From an uncultured Alphaproteobacteria bacterium (GTDB lineage Bacteria; Pseudomonadota; Alphaproteobacteria; Methylaequorales; Methylaequoraceae), in contig CACEWP010000004.1 of the NCBI GenBank assembly GCA_902563305.1, forward strand, positions 1 to 64,000: a stretch of DNA of 64,000 bases, written 5' to 3'. The notes under the pieces are model-generated. The model was not told the DNA's origin. It worked only from the letters and a program-made list of their open reading frames with translations, and made no database searches. Below are positions 1 to 8,132 of this stretch, one piece after another (within the stretch, counting starts at the first letter, position 1; the number at the start of each line of letters is the position of its first letter). Position numbers and translations under genes: made by a program.

Positions 1-1
1 A

Positions 2-952
2 ATAATGGGAGTCTGCATAAAAGCAAATCAAACATTGGCAATGAATTTTCTAAAACCTTGTTATTTTTTATTACCTGGTAAAGAGTTTTCTGGTGAGATA
101 GACATTTTAGATTTAGGTTTGGAATGTTCAAAAATTTTAGAACCAGACATTTGCTTAGTAAATAGAAATAAATTTAAGAATGAAATTCCTAGACATAGTT
201 TGAATGCAAATAAGTATGATAAGGGTAATGTTTTAATTTTAGGTGGTTCGATGTCTGGTGCATCAAGACTTGTAGCCTACTCAGCAAGAAAAACAGGCTG
301 TGGTCTTTCAACTATAGTTTTGGACGAAATAAATTTAAAATATTATTTAAAATCAGAACCAGGAACAATCATCAAAATTTTTGATAAAAGTGACTTAAAA
401 AAAAAAAATGTTCTAGTAATTGGTCCTGGATTAGGAAAAGACTACAATAGAACCATAGTTTTGGAATTTATAAAATCTTTCAAAGGGCCTATAATTATTG
501 ATGCAGACGCAATAAGTATTTTTGAGAACTTTAAAAACGATTTAATAAATTTAATTAAAAAAAAAGAAAATGTACTACTCACCCCTCATGAAGGTGAATT
601 TAGAAGGCTTTTTAATTATTCAGACGAATCAAAAATTACCAATTGTATTAAAGCATCTGATTTAATTGATAATTTTATACTTCTTAAAGGTAATGATACA
701 GTAATCTCATTTCCGAAAGGTAAAGTTTGGATTAATAGTTTGAGTCAAAATAATTTAGCAACAGCTGGATCGGGTGACCTTTTGTGCGGTATAATAGCTG
801 GCTTAATTGCACAAAAAATGGATTTTTCCAATGCAATACTAGCTTCAGTGTGGATTCAAAATAAAATATCCGTATCAAAAAATCACGTTACGGTTGAAGA
901 TTTTTTAGATCAAATTCCTTCAGTTATTGATTCTTTAAAAAATAATAATTGA
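2..952 (+). CDS. nnrD: NAD(P)H-hydrate epimerase/dehydratase (bifunctional), 3' part, cut by the window edge
   Basis: Repairs hydrated NAD(P)H: the C-terminal kinase-like domain dehydrates NAD(P)HX using ADP or ATP. The first ~40 visible residues (LKPCYFLLPGKEFSGE) look like the end of the YjeF_N epimerase domain, so this is the usual epimerase-dehydratase fusion with most of the epimerase left of the window. The reading frame is open to base 2, so the ATG at 5 is not taken as the start. Dehydratase marks are the GGS nucleotide loop (about residue 80), TPHEGEFRRL (about 197) and ATAGSGDLLCGIIAG (about 257); the family usually has AGTGD. The C-terminus is complete. A 12-A run (397-408) lies inside the gene. 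tRNA-Leu follows after 40 bases. Confidence 0.9.
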   Translation: MMGVCIKANQTLAMNFLKPCYFLLPGKEFSGEIDILDLGLECSKILEPDICLVNRNKFKNEIPRHSLNANKYDKGNVLILGGSMSGASRLVAYSARKTGCGLSTIVLDEINLKYYLKSEPGTIIKIFDKSDLKKKNVLVIGPGLGKDYNRTIVLEFIKSFKGPIIIDADAISIFENFKNDLINLIKKKENVLLTPHEGEFRRLFNYSDESKITNCIKASDLIDNFILLKGNDTVISFPKGKVWINSLSQNNLATAGSGDLLCGIIAGLIAQKMDFSNAILASVWIQNKISVSKNHVTVEDFLDQIPSVIDSLKNNN

Positions 953-992
953 TTTAAATTAAATAATGTTGTTTTTTATTAAAATGCTATAA

Positions 993-1077
993 GCGGGCGT
1001 GGCGGAATTGGTAGACGCGCTAGATTTAGGTTCTAGTGACTTATGTCGTGTGGGTTCAAGTCCCTCCGCCCGTACCA
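993..1077 (+). tRNA. tRNA-Leu (anticodon UAG)
   Basis: An 85-base class II tRNA. The acceptor stem GCGGGCG (993-999) pairs with CGCCCGT (1067-1073), with a G-U at the end pair. The anticodon arm is CTAGA-TTTAGGT-TCTAG, giving anticodon TAG for leucine CUA. A variable arm and a GGTTCAAGTCC T-arm follow. The CCA end (1075-1077) is encoded. It lies between nnrD and tig, and the tig start codon is only 6 bases downstream. Confidence 0.97.
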
Positions 1078-1083
1078 GAAATT

Positions 1084-2412
1084 ATGAATATTAAAGAAAT
1101 AAAAAATAAAGATAAGTTATCGATTGAATGGACGGTTACAATTCCTTCAACTTACGTTGATTTAGAATTAGATAAAAAATATTCTGAATTAAAAAATAAA
1201 GTAAATCTTCCTGGTTTCAGACCAGGCAAAGTTCCAACGGAAATTATTAAAAAAAGATTTGGACAAAACGTTGTATCGGAAACCCTAGATAAAATTATAA
1301 ATGAATCACTAACTAAGGCAGTTAAGGAAAGAAAATTAAAACCCTCAATTCAACCTAAAGTTGACATTAAAAAATTTGAAGAAGGTAAAGATTTAGAATT
1401 TAATGTAAGCTTTCAAGTTATGCCTGAGATTCCCGACTTTGATTTGAAGAAAATTATAGTTGAAAAGTCTAAATTAAATATTTCGGATAAAGATATCGAT
1501 AATTCACTTTCTCAAATTGCTGAAAAACATGAAAGATTTAAACCACTAAATAAAAAAAGGAAATCTAAAATTGGAGATTTAATTCTATTTGACTACGAAG
1601 GAAAAATTGACAAAAAAATGTTTGAGGGAAGTTCTGGGAAGGACGAAACAGTAGTTTTAGGTTCAAATAAATATATTCCTGGATATGAGGACCAAATGGT
1701 AGGTCTGTTTGCTGGTGAGGAAAAAAAAATTCATGTTACTTTTCCAGAAGATTATAGAGAAAAAAAAATTGCAGGAAAAAAAGCTGAATTTAATCTTTAC
1801 ATAAAAGATATCCAAGAAAGAGTTAAGAATGTTCCAATTGATGATAAGTTGGCAGAGGAAGTTGGAGAAAAAAATCTTTCAGAACTAAAAAAAAAAATAC
1901 AAGAAAGGATGAATAAAGATTTTGAAAATTTGTCACTTCTTAAAATGAGAAGAGAAGCTACAGAAAAAATGTTAAAGAATTTTGAATTTTCAATCCCTTC
2001 AAAAATGATTGATTCTGAGTTTGATTTTTTAAAGTCTCAAGCAGAAAAAAAAGATCAAAAAGATTCTGATTTAAAAAAACTTGCAAGCAGAAGAGTCAAA
2101 TTGGGACTTATAATTAATTCAATTTCTGAAAAAAATGAGATAAATGTTGAGGACGCAGATCTTACCCAAGCTGTTGTAAGTGAAGCAAGTCGATATCCAG
2201 GTCAGGAAAAAAAGGTTGTTGAATTTTATAAAAACAATCCAAATTTGATGAATAATTTAAGAGGAGTTGCACTTGAAGAAAAGGTGATGAAGTATGTTGT
2301 AAATAGTTGTATAAAAAAAGATAAAATATGCACAATTGACGAATTATTTAAATCAGATTTTTTAAAAAATGAGAAAGAATTAATTTCAAAAAAAGAAAAG
2401 GAGAAAAAATAA
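1084..2412 (+). CDS. tig: Trigger factor (ribosome-associated chaperone and prolyl isomerase)
   Basis: Binds the ribosome near the exit tunnel and shields nascent chains in the cytoplasm. The 442-residue product has the three family parts: an N-terminal ribosome-binding domain with the signature [11 protein letters not shown] (about residue 40), a central FKBP-like domain (about 150-235) and a long helical, Lys/Glu-rich C-terminal chaperone region. The ATG at 1084 was chosen because a longer in-frame start at 1036 would lie inside tRNA-Leu. There is no room for a Shine-Dalgarno after the tRNA 3' end. The stop codon overlaps the clpP ATG by one base (TAATG), so tig and clpP are probably translationally coupled. 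Confidence 0.96.
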   Translation: MNIKEIKNKDKLSIEWTVTIPSTYVDLELDKKYSELKNKVNLPGFRPGKVPTEIIKKRFGQNVVSETLDKIINESLTKAVKERKLKPSIQPKVDIKKFEEGKDLEFNVSFQVMPEIPDFDLKKIIVEKSKLNISDKDIDNSLSQIAEKHERFKPLNKKRKSKIGDLILFDYEGKIDKKMFEGSSGKDETVVLGSNKYIPGYEDQMVGLFAGEEKKIHVTFPEDYREKKIAGKKAEFNLYIKDIQERVKNVPIDDKLAEEVGEKNLSELKKKIQERMNKDFENLSLLKMRREATEKMLKNFEFSIPSKMIDSEFDFLKSQAEKKDQKDSDLKKLASRRVKLGLIINSISEKNEINVEDADLTQAVVSEASRYPGQEKKVVEFYKNNPNLMNNLRGVALEEKVMKYVVNSCIKKDKICTIDELFKSDFLKNEKELISKKEKEKK

Positions 2413-3011
2413 TGAGTTCATTAATTCCAATGGTTGTTGAGCAGACTAATCGAGGTGAGAGGTCGTATGATATTTTTTCAAGATTATTAAAAGAAAGAAT
2501 AATCTTTCTTACAGGTGAGGTAAATGATGCTGTTTCGAGCGTAATTTGTGCGCAGTTTCTTTTTTTAGAATCTGAAGATCCAAAAAAAGATATTTTTCTA
2601 TACGTCAATTCTCCAGGTGGTGTTGTTTCCTCTGGTCTAGCAATTTACGATACAATGCAGTATATTAGACCTGATGTGTCAACCTTATGTATTGGACAGG
2701 CTGCTAGTATGGGCTCTCTTTTATTAACTGCAGGTAAAAAAGGGAAAAGATATTGCTTGCCTCATTCAAGAATAATGACACATCAACCTTCCGGTGGAGT
2801 ACAAGGCCAAGCATCCGATATAGAAATTCACGCTAAAGAAATAATAAACCTTAAGAAAAGTTTAAATAAAATCTATGAAACACATACAGGTCAGCCTATA
2901 AGTGTTATAGAAAAAATGATGGATAGAGATAATTTTATGAATGCTGAAGAGGCAAAAAAATTTGGAGTTGTGGATAAGGTAGTATCAGAAAGACCTGATT
3001 CAAAAAAATAA
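2412..3011 (+). CDS. clpP: ATP-dependent Clp protease proteolytic subunit
   Basis: Serine peptidase that forms the double heptameric ring of ClpXP and degrades substrates fed by ClpX. At 199 residues it has normal family length. The catalytic triad is visible as Ser99 in GQAASMGS, His124 in MTHQPSGG and Asp173 in DRDNFM. The spacing matches E. coli ClpP. The start overlaps the tig stop by one base. clpX follows after 64 bases, which hold a possible promoter, so clpX may have its own transcription start. Confidence 0.97.
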   Translation: MSSLIPMVVEQTNRGERSYDIFSRLLKERIIFLTGEVNDAVSSVICAQFLFLESEDPKKDIFLYVNSPGGVVSSGLAIYDTMQYIRPDVSTLCIGQAASMGSLLLTAGKKGKRYCLPHSRIMTHQPSGGVQGQASDIEIHAKEIINLKKSLNKIYETHTGQPISVIEKMMDRDNFMNAEEAKKFGVVDKVVSERPDSKK

Positions 3012-3056
3012 TAAAAACTTTAATTTGGAATAAAGGTTGCAGTATTTAAAATATTT

Positions 3057-3062
3057 TATAAT
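3057..3062 (+). promoter_or_regulatory. Possible -10 box for clpX
   Basis: A perfect TATAAT lies 13 bases before the clpX ATG in the clpP-clpX gap. No good -35 sits at 16-18 bases; the nearest candidate, TTGCAG at 3037-3042, is only 14 bases away. If used, the mRNA leader would be about 6-7 bases. AT-richness makes chance matches common, so this is weak. Confidence 0.3.
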
Positions 3063-3075
3063 TATATAGTTATTA

Positions 3076-4335
3076 ATGGTTGATTCGAAAAACAATAAAA
3101 ATACGCTTTTTTGTAGCTTTTGCGGAAAAAGTCAGCATGAGGTTAGAAAACTAATAGCTGGACCGACTGTATTTATTTGCGATGAATGCGTTGAATTATG
3201 TATGGATATCATTAGGGAAGAGAATAAAGTGGTCTCTTCACCTAAATCTGGTCACGTGGAAACACCAAAAGAGTTATATAATCTATTGAATGATTACGTT
3301 GTAGGTCAAGACGATGCAAAAAAAATACTTTCGGTGGCTGTGCATAACCACTACAAGAGAATTGACAATGCTTCTGTAAACTCCGATGTTGAGCTTTCTA
3401 AATCTAATATTCTTCTTGTCGGCCCAACTGGGTCAGGAAAAACTCTAGTAGCACAAACATTAGCTAAAATTATAGATGTTCCATTTACAATGGCTGACGC
3501 AACAACTTTAACTGAAGCCGGTTATGTTGGAGAAGATGTTGAGAATATTATTTTAAAACTTCTTCAAGCTGCGGATTATAATGTAGAAAGAGCGCAAAGA
3601 GGCATAGTTTATATAGATGAAGTAGATAAAATTAGTAGAAAATCCGATAACCCTTCTATTACTCGAGATGTTTCAGGAGAAGGAGTTCAACAAGCTTTGC
3701 TGAAAATTATGGAAGGAACAGTAGCTTCTGTTCCACCCCAAGGTGGTAGAAAACATCCTCAGCAAGATTTTTTACAGGTTGATACTACTAATATATTATT
3801 TATTTGCGGCGGCGCTTTCGCTGGGATTGACAAAATAATTTCAACAAGAGGAGATAAATCGAGTATTGGTTTCGAGGCTGAAGTAAAAGACAAAACAGAA
3901 AAAGAAATTGGACATATATTAAAAAAACTTGAAACAGAGGATCTCTTAAAATTTGGATTAATCCCTGAATTTGTTGGAAGACTTCCCGTGATTGCCACAT
4001 TAGACGATTTAGATGAAGATAGCTTGATTGAAATCCTTACTAAACCTAAGAATGCCCTAATAAAGCAATATCAAAAACTTTTTGCTTTCGAAAATGTTAA
4101 GTTGGAGTTTACAGATGATGCACTAAAATTAATTGCAAAAAAAGCAATTGAAAGGACCACAGGTGCTAGAGGCCTTAGATCAATACTTGAAAATATTTTA
4201 TTAGACACCATGTATAATTTACCAGGCGTTGAAGGAGTTAATGAAATCGTCGTTAATGGAGAAGTGATAGAGAATAACTCAAAACCTCTGTATATCTATG
4301 ATAAATCAAATAAAGTTATTAATAAAAAAGCTTGA
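3076..4335 (+). CDS. clpX: ATP-dependent Clp protease ATP-binding subunit ClpX
   Basis: AAA+ unfoldase that recognises tagged proteins and translocates them into ClpP. The 419-residue product has the N-terminal zinc-binding domain with Cys13, Cys16, Cys35 and Cys38. Walker A is GPTGSGKT (about 116-123), Walker B ends in IDE (about 180-182), and the pore loop is GYVGED (about 149). The ClpP-docking IGF tripeptide is intact at about 264-266. The stop TGA overlaps the lon ATG (TGATG), giving a clpP-clpX-lon unit. No odd residues were seen. Confidence 0.97.
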   Translation: MVDSKNNKNTLFCSFCGKSQHEVRKLIAGPTVFICDECVELCMDIIREENKVVSSPKSGHVETPKELYNLLNDYVVGQDDAKKILSVAVHNHYKRIDNASVNSDVELSKSNILLVGPTGSGKTLVAQTLAKIIDVPFTMADATTLTEAGYVGEDVENIILKLLQAADYNVERAQRGIVYIDEVDKISRKSDNPSITRDVSGEGVQQALLKIMEGTVASVPPQGGRKHPQQDFLQVDTTNILFICGGAFAGIDKIISTRGDKSSIGFEAEVKDKTEKEIGHILKKLETEDLLKFGLIPEFVGRLPVIATLDDLDEDSLIEILTKPKNALIKQYQKLFAFENVKLEFTDDALKLIAKKAIERTTGARGLRSILENILLDTMYNLPGVEGVNEIVVNGEVIENNSKPLYIYDKSNKVINKKA

Positions 4336-6734
4336 TGACAAATTATAAAGAACCATTATGTGTTTTACCCCTTAGAGACATAGTTGTATTTCCAAATATG
4401 ATAGTTCCATTGTTTGTTGGAAGATCTAAATCAATAAAGGCATTAGATTTTGCTGAAAAGTTTGAAAAAGAAATTTTTCTTGTTGCCCAGAAAGATGCAA
4501 ATGTCGATGAGCCGAATTCCGATGATATATACAATCATGGTACGATTGCTTCCATCCTTCAACTTTTAAGATTGCCCGATGGAACAGTAAAGGTACTTGT
4601 AGAGGGAATTGAAAGAGCTAAGATCTCGCATTTTACAGAAAATGGTGACTTTCTAGAGGCTTACATTGATCCAATAAAAATTGATACTACATCTAATGAC
4701 AAGGAGGTAAATGCTCTATCTAGGACAGCAATCAGTCAATTTGAAAATTATGTTAAACTTAACAGAAAAGTTCCACCAGAAATTCTTGTAACATTAAACC
4801 AAATAACCGATCTTAATAAACTCGCAGATACAATGGGTGCACATCTTGGAAATAAACTTTCTGATAAACAGCAACTTTTAGAAACATTTTCCGTAAAAGA
4901 CAGACTCACAAAAATTATAGATTATATGGACGACGAGATAGGGGTACTCCAAGTAGAGAAAAAAATAAGAAGTAGAGTTAAAAGGCAAATGGATAAGACA
5001 CAAAAGGAATATTATCTAAACGAACAGATGAAAGCCATTCAAAAGGAACTCGGAGAGTCGTCTGACACAAAAGACGAAGTTTCTGAGATAGAAGAAAAAA
5101 TAAAAAAAATAAACCTATCTGATGAAGCAAAAGATAAAGTCAAATCTGAAATTAAAAAATTAAAAAGTATGGGTCCAATGTCTGCAGAGGCAACTGTGGT
5201 AAGGAATTATCTCGATTGGATAATTTCAATACCATGGAACTCGAATGTTGAAACAGATATTAATTTGACAAAAGCACTAAAAATACTTGATAAAGACCAT
5301 TTTGGCTTAAAAAAAGTTAAAGATAGAATAATTGAGTATTTAGCTGTTCAATCTAGAGTTAAAAAACCTAAAGGTCCTATTTTGTGTTTAGTTGGCCCCC
5401 CGGGTGTCGGAAAAACTTCGCTTGGAAAATCAATGGCTAAGGCCCTGGGAAGACCGTTTATAAAGGTATCGCTAGGTGGTATTAGAGATGAATCTGAAAT
5501 AAGAGGACATAGAAGAACCTACATTGGTTCAATGCCTGGTAAAATAATTCAGAGTCTAAAAAAATCTAAGTTTTCTAACCCACTATTTTTGTTAGACGAG
5601 GTTGATAAACTTGGAGCTGATTGGCGAGGAGATCCGGCCTCAGCTCTTCTTGAGGTGTTAGATCCAGAACAAAATAAAAACTTTAATGATCATTATTTAG
5701 AGGTTGATTATGACCTTTCTAACGTAATGTTTGTTACAACCGCTAATACACTTAATATCCCCCAACCATTAATTGATAGAATGGAAGTTATTAGAATTTC
5801 AGGTTACACCGAGAATGAGAAATTGAAAATTGCATCAAAGTATCTTCTTCCTAAACAGCTTTTAGATAACGGAATAAAAGGAAAAGAAGTTAAAGTTGCT
5901 GAAACTGCCATTCAAAGTATTATAAGATATTACACAAGAGAATCGGGGGTAAGATCACTCGAAAGAGAAATTTCTAAAATAATTAGAAAAGCCCTCAAGT
6001 CAATTATCATGAAAAATAAAAGAGTTATATCTATATCAAAAAAAAATATTGAAAATTTTTTAGGAGTCAAAAGGTTTAAGTATGGAGAAATTGAGAACAA
6101 GTCACTAGTAGGAGTTTGCACAGGTTTAGCATGGACAGAAGTCGGAGGCGAATTACTTCAAGTTGAATCTGTAATCATGCCAGGTAAAGGCAAAGCTATT
6201 TATACTGGTAAACTTGGAGACGTGATGAAAGAGTCGGTTCAAGCTGCACAGAGTTTTGTGCATTCAAACGCTACCAAATTCGGTATTTCCCCCTTACTAT
6301 TTGAGAAAAATGATATTCATGTTCATGTACCTGAAGGAGCAACTCCTAAGGACGGTCCGTCAGCGGGCATAGCAATGTTTACTTCTATAGTGTCTGCTTT
6401 TACTGGTGTGTCTGTAAAAAATGACATTGCAATGACTGGAGAAATAACACTCAGAGGTAGAGTCCTTCCAATAGGTGGCTTGAAGGAAAAGCTTCTTGCT
6501 GCAGTTAGGGGAGGTATTAAAGAGGTTTTAATTCCAAAAGAAAATAAAAAAGATTTATCTGAAATAGAAGAAAAAGAAATCATAAATAATATTGAAATTC
6601 ATTTCGTTGAAAACGCAAATGAAATCATTAAAAAAGCATTTACTTCAAAAATCATACCCTACAAAACCCCAAAAGATAAAATTGGAATACATGAAAAACC
6701 AATAAACCCCAAGGAAAATACTTTACGACATTAA
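4335..6734 (+). CDS. lon: ATP-dependent protease La (Lon)
   Basis: Cytoplasmic AAA+ serine protease that removes damaged and short-lived regulatory proteins. Order of parts: N-terminal substrate domain (about 1-200), coiled linker, AAA+ module with Walker A GPPGVGKT (about 354-361) and Walker B LLDEVDK, then the S16 peptidase domain. The catalytic Ser676 lies in PKDGPSAG and Lys719 in GGLKEKL, the canonical Ser-Lys dyad. The ATG at 4335 overlaps the clpX stop; a TTG one codon earlier is possible but less likely. At 799 residues it has normal length. The likely hupB promoter begins about 10 bases after the stop. Confidence 0.97.
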   Translation: MTNYKEPLCVLPLRDIVVFPNMIVPLFVGRSKSIKALDFAEKFEKEIFLVAQKDANVDEPNSDDIYNHGTIASILQLLRLPDGTVKVLVEGIERAKISHFTENGDFLEAYIDPIKIDTTSNDKEVNALSRTAISQFENYVKLNRKVPPEILVTLNQITDLNKLADTMGAHLGNKLSDKQQLLETFSVKDRLTKIIDYMDDEIGVLQVEKKIRSRVKRQMDKTQKEYYLNEQMKAIQKELGESSDTKDEVSEIEEKIKKINLSDEAKDKVKSEIKKLKSMGPMSAEATVVRNYLDWIISIPWNSNVETDINLTKALKILDKDHFGLKKVKDRIIEYLAVQSRVKKPKGPILCLVGPPGVGKTSLGKSMAKALGRPFIKVSLGGIRDESEIRGHRRTYIGSMPGKIIQSLKKSKFSNPLFLLDEVDKLGADWRGDPASALLEVLDPEQNKNFNDHYLEVDYDLSNVMFVTTANTLNIPQPLIDRMEVIRISGYTENEKLKIASKYLLPKQLLDNGIKGKEVKVAETAIQSIIRYYTRESGVRSLEREISKIIRKALKSIIMKNKRVISISKKNIENFLGVKRFKYGEIENKSLVGVCTGLAWTEVGGELLQVESVIMPGKGKAIYTGKLGDVMKESVQAAQSFVHSNATKFGISPLLFEKNDIHVHVPEGATPKDGPSAGIAMFTSIVSAFTGVSVKNDIAMTGEITLRGRVLPIGGLKEKLLAAVRGGIKEVLIPKENKKDLSEIEEKEIINNIEIHFVENANEIIKKAFTSKIIPYKTPKDKIGIHEKPINPKENTLRH

Positions 6735-6743
6735 AAAATGTGT

Positions 6744-6771
6744 TTGACTAGGTTCAATGTTTATATAGAAT
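6744..6771 (+). promoter_or_regulatory. Predicted hupB promoter
   Basis: TTGACT (6744-6749), a 16-base spacer and TAGAAT (6766-6771). Both boxes match the sigma-70 consensus at 5 of 6 positions. The predicted start near 6778 leaves a leader of about 45 bases that contains the hairpin at 6778-6794 and the hupB Shine-Dalgarno. It lies in the 89-base lon-hupB gap, so HU can be made independently of lon. Confidence 0.6.
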
Positions 6772-6777
6772 TATGAT

Positions 6778-6794
6778 AGCATATTTATTATGCT
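6778..6794 (+). repeat. Small inverted repeat at the 5' end of the hupB leader
   Basis: AGCATA (6778-6783) and TATGCT (6789-6794) form a perfect 6-bp stem with a 5-base loop. It begins where the predicted hupB transcript starts. It could be a 5' stabilising hairpin or an operator. No T-run follows, so it is a poor terminator for lon. Confidence 0.4.
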
Positions 6795-6823
6795 GCTTAT
6801 AACAATTCAAAAGGGGGTCTAGA

Positions 6824-7096
6824 GTGAATAAAAATGATCTAGTAAACAAGGTTTCAGACCATACTGGTTTAAGTAAAACCGATAGTGCTAAGGCAGTCGA
6901 CGCAGTATTTGATACAATAACATCTGAATTAAAAGGTGGCGGAGATATAAGATTAGTTGGATTTGGAACGTTCCTAGTTTCTAAAAGAAAGGCTACTACA
7001 GGAAGAAATCCACAAACAGGTGCTGCAATCAATATTCCTGCAGCTAATGTGCCGAAATTCAGACCTGGTAAAAGTTTAAAAGAATCACTTAATTAA
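6824..7096 (+). CDS. hupB: DNA-binding protein HU
   Basis: Small nucleoid protein that bends DNA as a dimer. At 90 residues it has the exact family length. It carries the N-terminal helical dimerisation part (LVNKVSDHTGLSK), the VGFGTFLVSKRKATTGRNPQTG region leading into the DNA-binding arm, and IPAANVPKFRPGK at the C-terminus. The GTG start is supported by AGGGGG at 6812-6817, 6 bases upstream, and by the conserved MNKNDL beginning. It follows lon as in many alphaproteobacteria, has its own likely promoter and ends at a strong hairpin. Confidence 0.96.
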   Translation: MNKNDLVNKVSDHTGLSKTDSAKAVDAVFDTITSELKGGGDIRLVGFGTFLVSKRKATTGRNPQTGAAINIPAANVPKFRPGKSLKESLN

Positions 7097-7121
7097 TTTC
7101 TAAAGCTTACCTACATTTATA

Positions 7122-7151
7122 AAATCACATCTTTTAATTAAGATGTGATTT
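7122..7151. terminator. Bidirectional hairpin terminator between hupB and the uracil-DNA glycosylase gene
   Basis: AAATCACATCTT (7122-7133) and AAGATGTGATTT (7140-7151) form a perfect 12-bp stem with a 6-base loop. The stem ends in A/T pairs on both sides, as expected for an intrinsic terminator working in both directions between convergent genes. The loop holds the stop codon of the minus-strand gene, so the right arm is also coding sequence. Confidence 0.75.
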
Positions 7152-7811
7152 AAAATCCTTGATATTATTTAAAACACTTAGCATCTTTGCCTCATTTATT
7201 CTTCCAGTATTTACATTTCTTGGGCTCGGATGATAACATGCAACTAAAGTTAATTTTTCAGTTACTTTATAGAAAGATCCATGAGTAAAACTATGATCAG
7301 ATTTTTTAAGGTCAAATAAATTTAAGCAACTGTCAAATGCAATCTTTCCAAGAGCCAATAAAGTAGTCGCATTTTTTAGAAAATCAAATTCCTTTCTAAG
7401 ATATTTAAAACATTTTTTTAATTCTTCAGGTTTAGGTTTGTCGTTAGGAGGAACACATTTTAATACAGGAGTCATATAAACATTTTTTAATTTTAACCCG
7501 TCATTTAAATTTGTAGAATGGGGTTGATTAGCCATTTTTGCTTTATATAAACATTTAAAAAGAAATTCTGCAGATCTATCTCCTGTAAAAACTCTACCTG
7601 TTCTGTTACCTCCATGGGCTGCCGGAGCAAGACCTAAAATGATAATTTCTGCATTATTGTCTCCAAAACCAGTTACCGGTTTCCCCCAATAATTGTCATT
7701 AGAAAATCTCTTTGTTTTCTGATTTGCAATTTTTTCTCTAAATTCCACTAACCTTTTACATATAATACATTTCTTGATTTTCTCATTTAATAGATTTAAT
7801 GATTTTTCCAT
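7134..7811 (-). CDS. Uracil-DNA glycosylase, family 5 (UDGb)-like iron-sulfur enzyme
   Basis: Predicted to remove uracil, and probably other deaminated bases, from DNA to start base excision repair. The 225-residue product has the four Fe-S cysteines (C15 and C18 in CIICKRLV, then C119 and C134). Motif 1 is GLAPAAHGGNRTGR (about 60-73) and motif 2 is YHPSPRNVNTGR (about 193-204). The AHGxN form of motif 1, without a catalytic Asp or Asn at the family-1/4 position, points to family 5 rather than family 4. The ATG at 7811 was chosen; an ATG at 7844 would add 11 unconserved residues. It faces hupB and shares its terminator. Confidence 0.85.
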   Translation of the reverse strand: MEKSLNLLNEKIKKCIICKRLVEFREKIANQKTKRFSNDNYWGKPVTGFGDNNAEIIILGLAPAAHGGNRTGRVFTGDRSAEFLFKCLYKAKMANQPHSTNLNDGLKLKNVYMTPVLKCVPPNDKPKPEELKKCFKYLRKEFDFLKNATTLLALGKIAFDSCLNLFDLKKSDHSFTHGSFYKVTEKLTLVACYHPSPRNVNTGRINEAKMLSVLNNIKDFKSHLN

Positions 7812-7909
7812 GATCTTATTTTCCAAGAATGGTATTATAATCATTTATTAAGGATAAAAAATTAATTGTTTTAAAATTTAGTAAAATAATTTATAAACAT
7901 ATGAATTAT

Positions 7910-7985
7910 GGGCGGTTAGCTCAGCTGGGAGAGCGCCACGTTTACACCGTGGATGTCGGGAGTTCGATCCTCTCACCGCCCACCA
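7910..7985 (+). tRNA. tRNA-Val (anticodon UAC)
   Basis: A 76-base cloverleaf. GGGCGGT (7910-7916) pairs fully with ACCGCCC (7975-7981). The anticodon arm is CCACG-TTTACAC-CGTGG, giving TAC (valine GUA). CCA is encoded at 7983-7985. The 98 bases between the glycosylase start and this tRNA hold only AT-rich sequence with a weak TATAAA at 7892-7897. Confidence 0.97.
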
Positions 7986-7989
7986 GTCT

Positions 7990-8066
7990 GGGGGTGTAGT
8001 TCAGTTGGTTAGAACGCCTGCCTGTCACGCAGGAGGCCGCGGGTTCGAGTCCCGTCACTCCCGCCA
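7990..8066 (+). tRNA. tRNA-Asp (anticodon GUC)
   Basis: A 77-base cloverleaf starting 4 bases after tRNA-Val, so the two are surely one transcript. GGGGGTG (7990-7996) pairs with CACTCCC (8056-8062), with one G-U pair. The anticodon arm is CCTGC-CTGTCAC-GCAGG, giving GTC. CCA is encoded at 8064-8066. TTTTTT follows from about 8071 and may serve as a terminator together with the tRNA stems. Confidence 0.97.
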
Positions 8067-8132
8067 CCCATTTTTTAGTTGAGATTTAGAATTTTATTTA
8101 ATGATTAATTTTAAAATGTATAATAAATTTAA

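Noticed and set aside
1036..1083. Longer in-frame start for trigger factor at 1036
   Set aside because: It lies inside tRNA-Leu, and the added 16 residues are just a translation of tRNA sequence.
7866..7897. tRNA-Val promoter from TTGTTT and TATAAA
   Set aside because: The spacer is 20 bases, too long for a standard sigma-70 promoter, and such boxes occur by chance in this AT-rich stretch.
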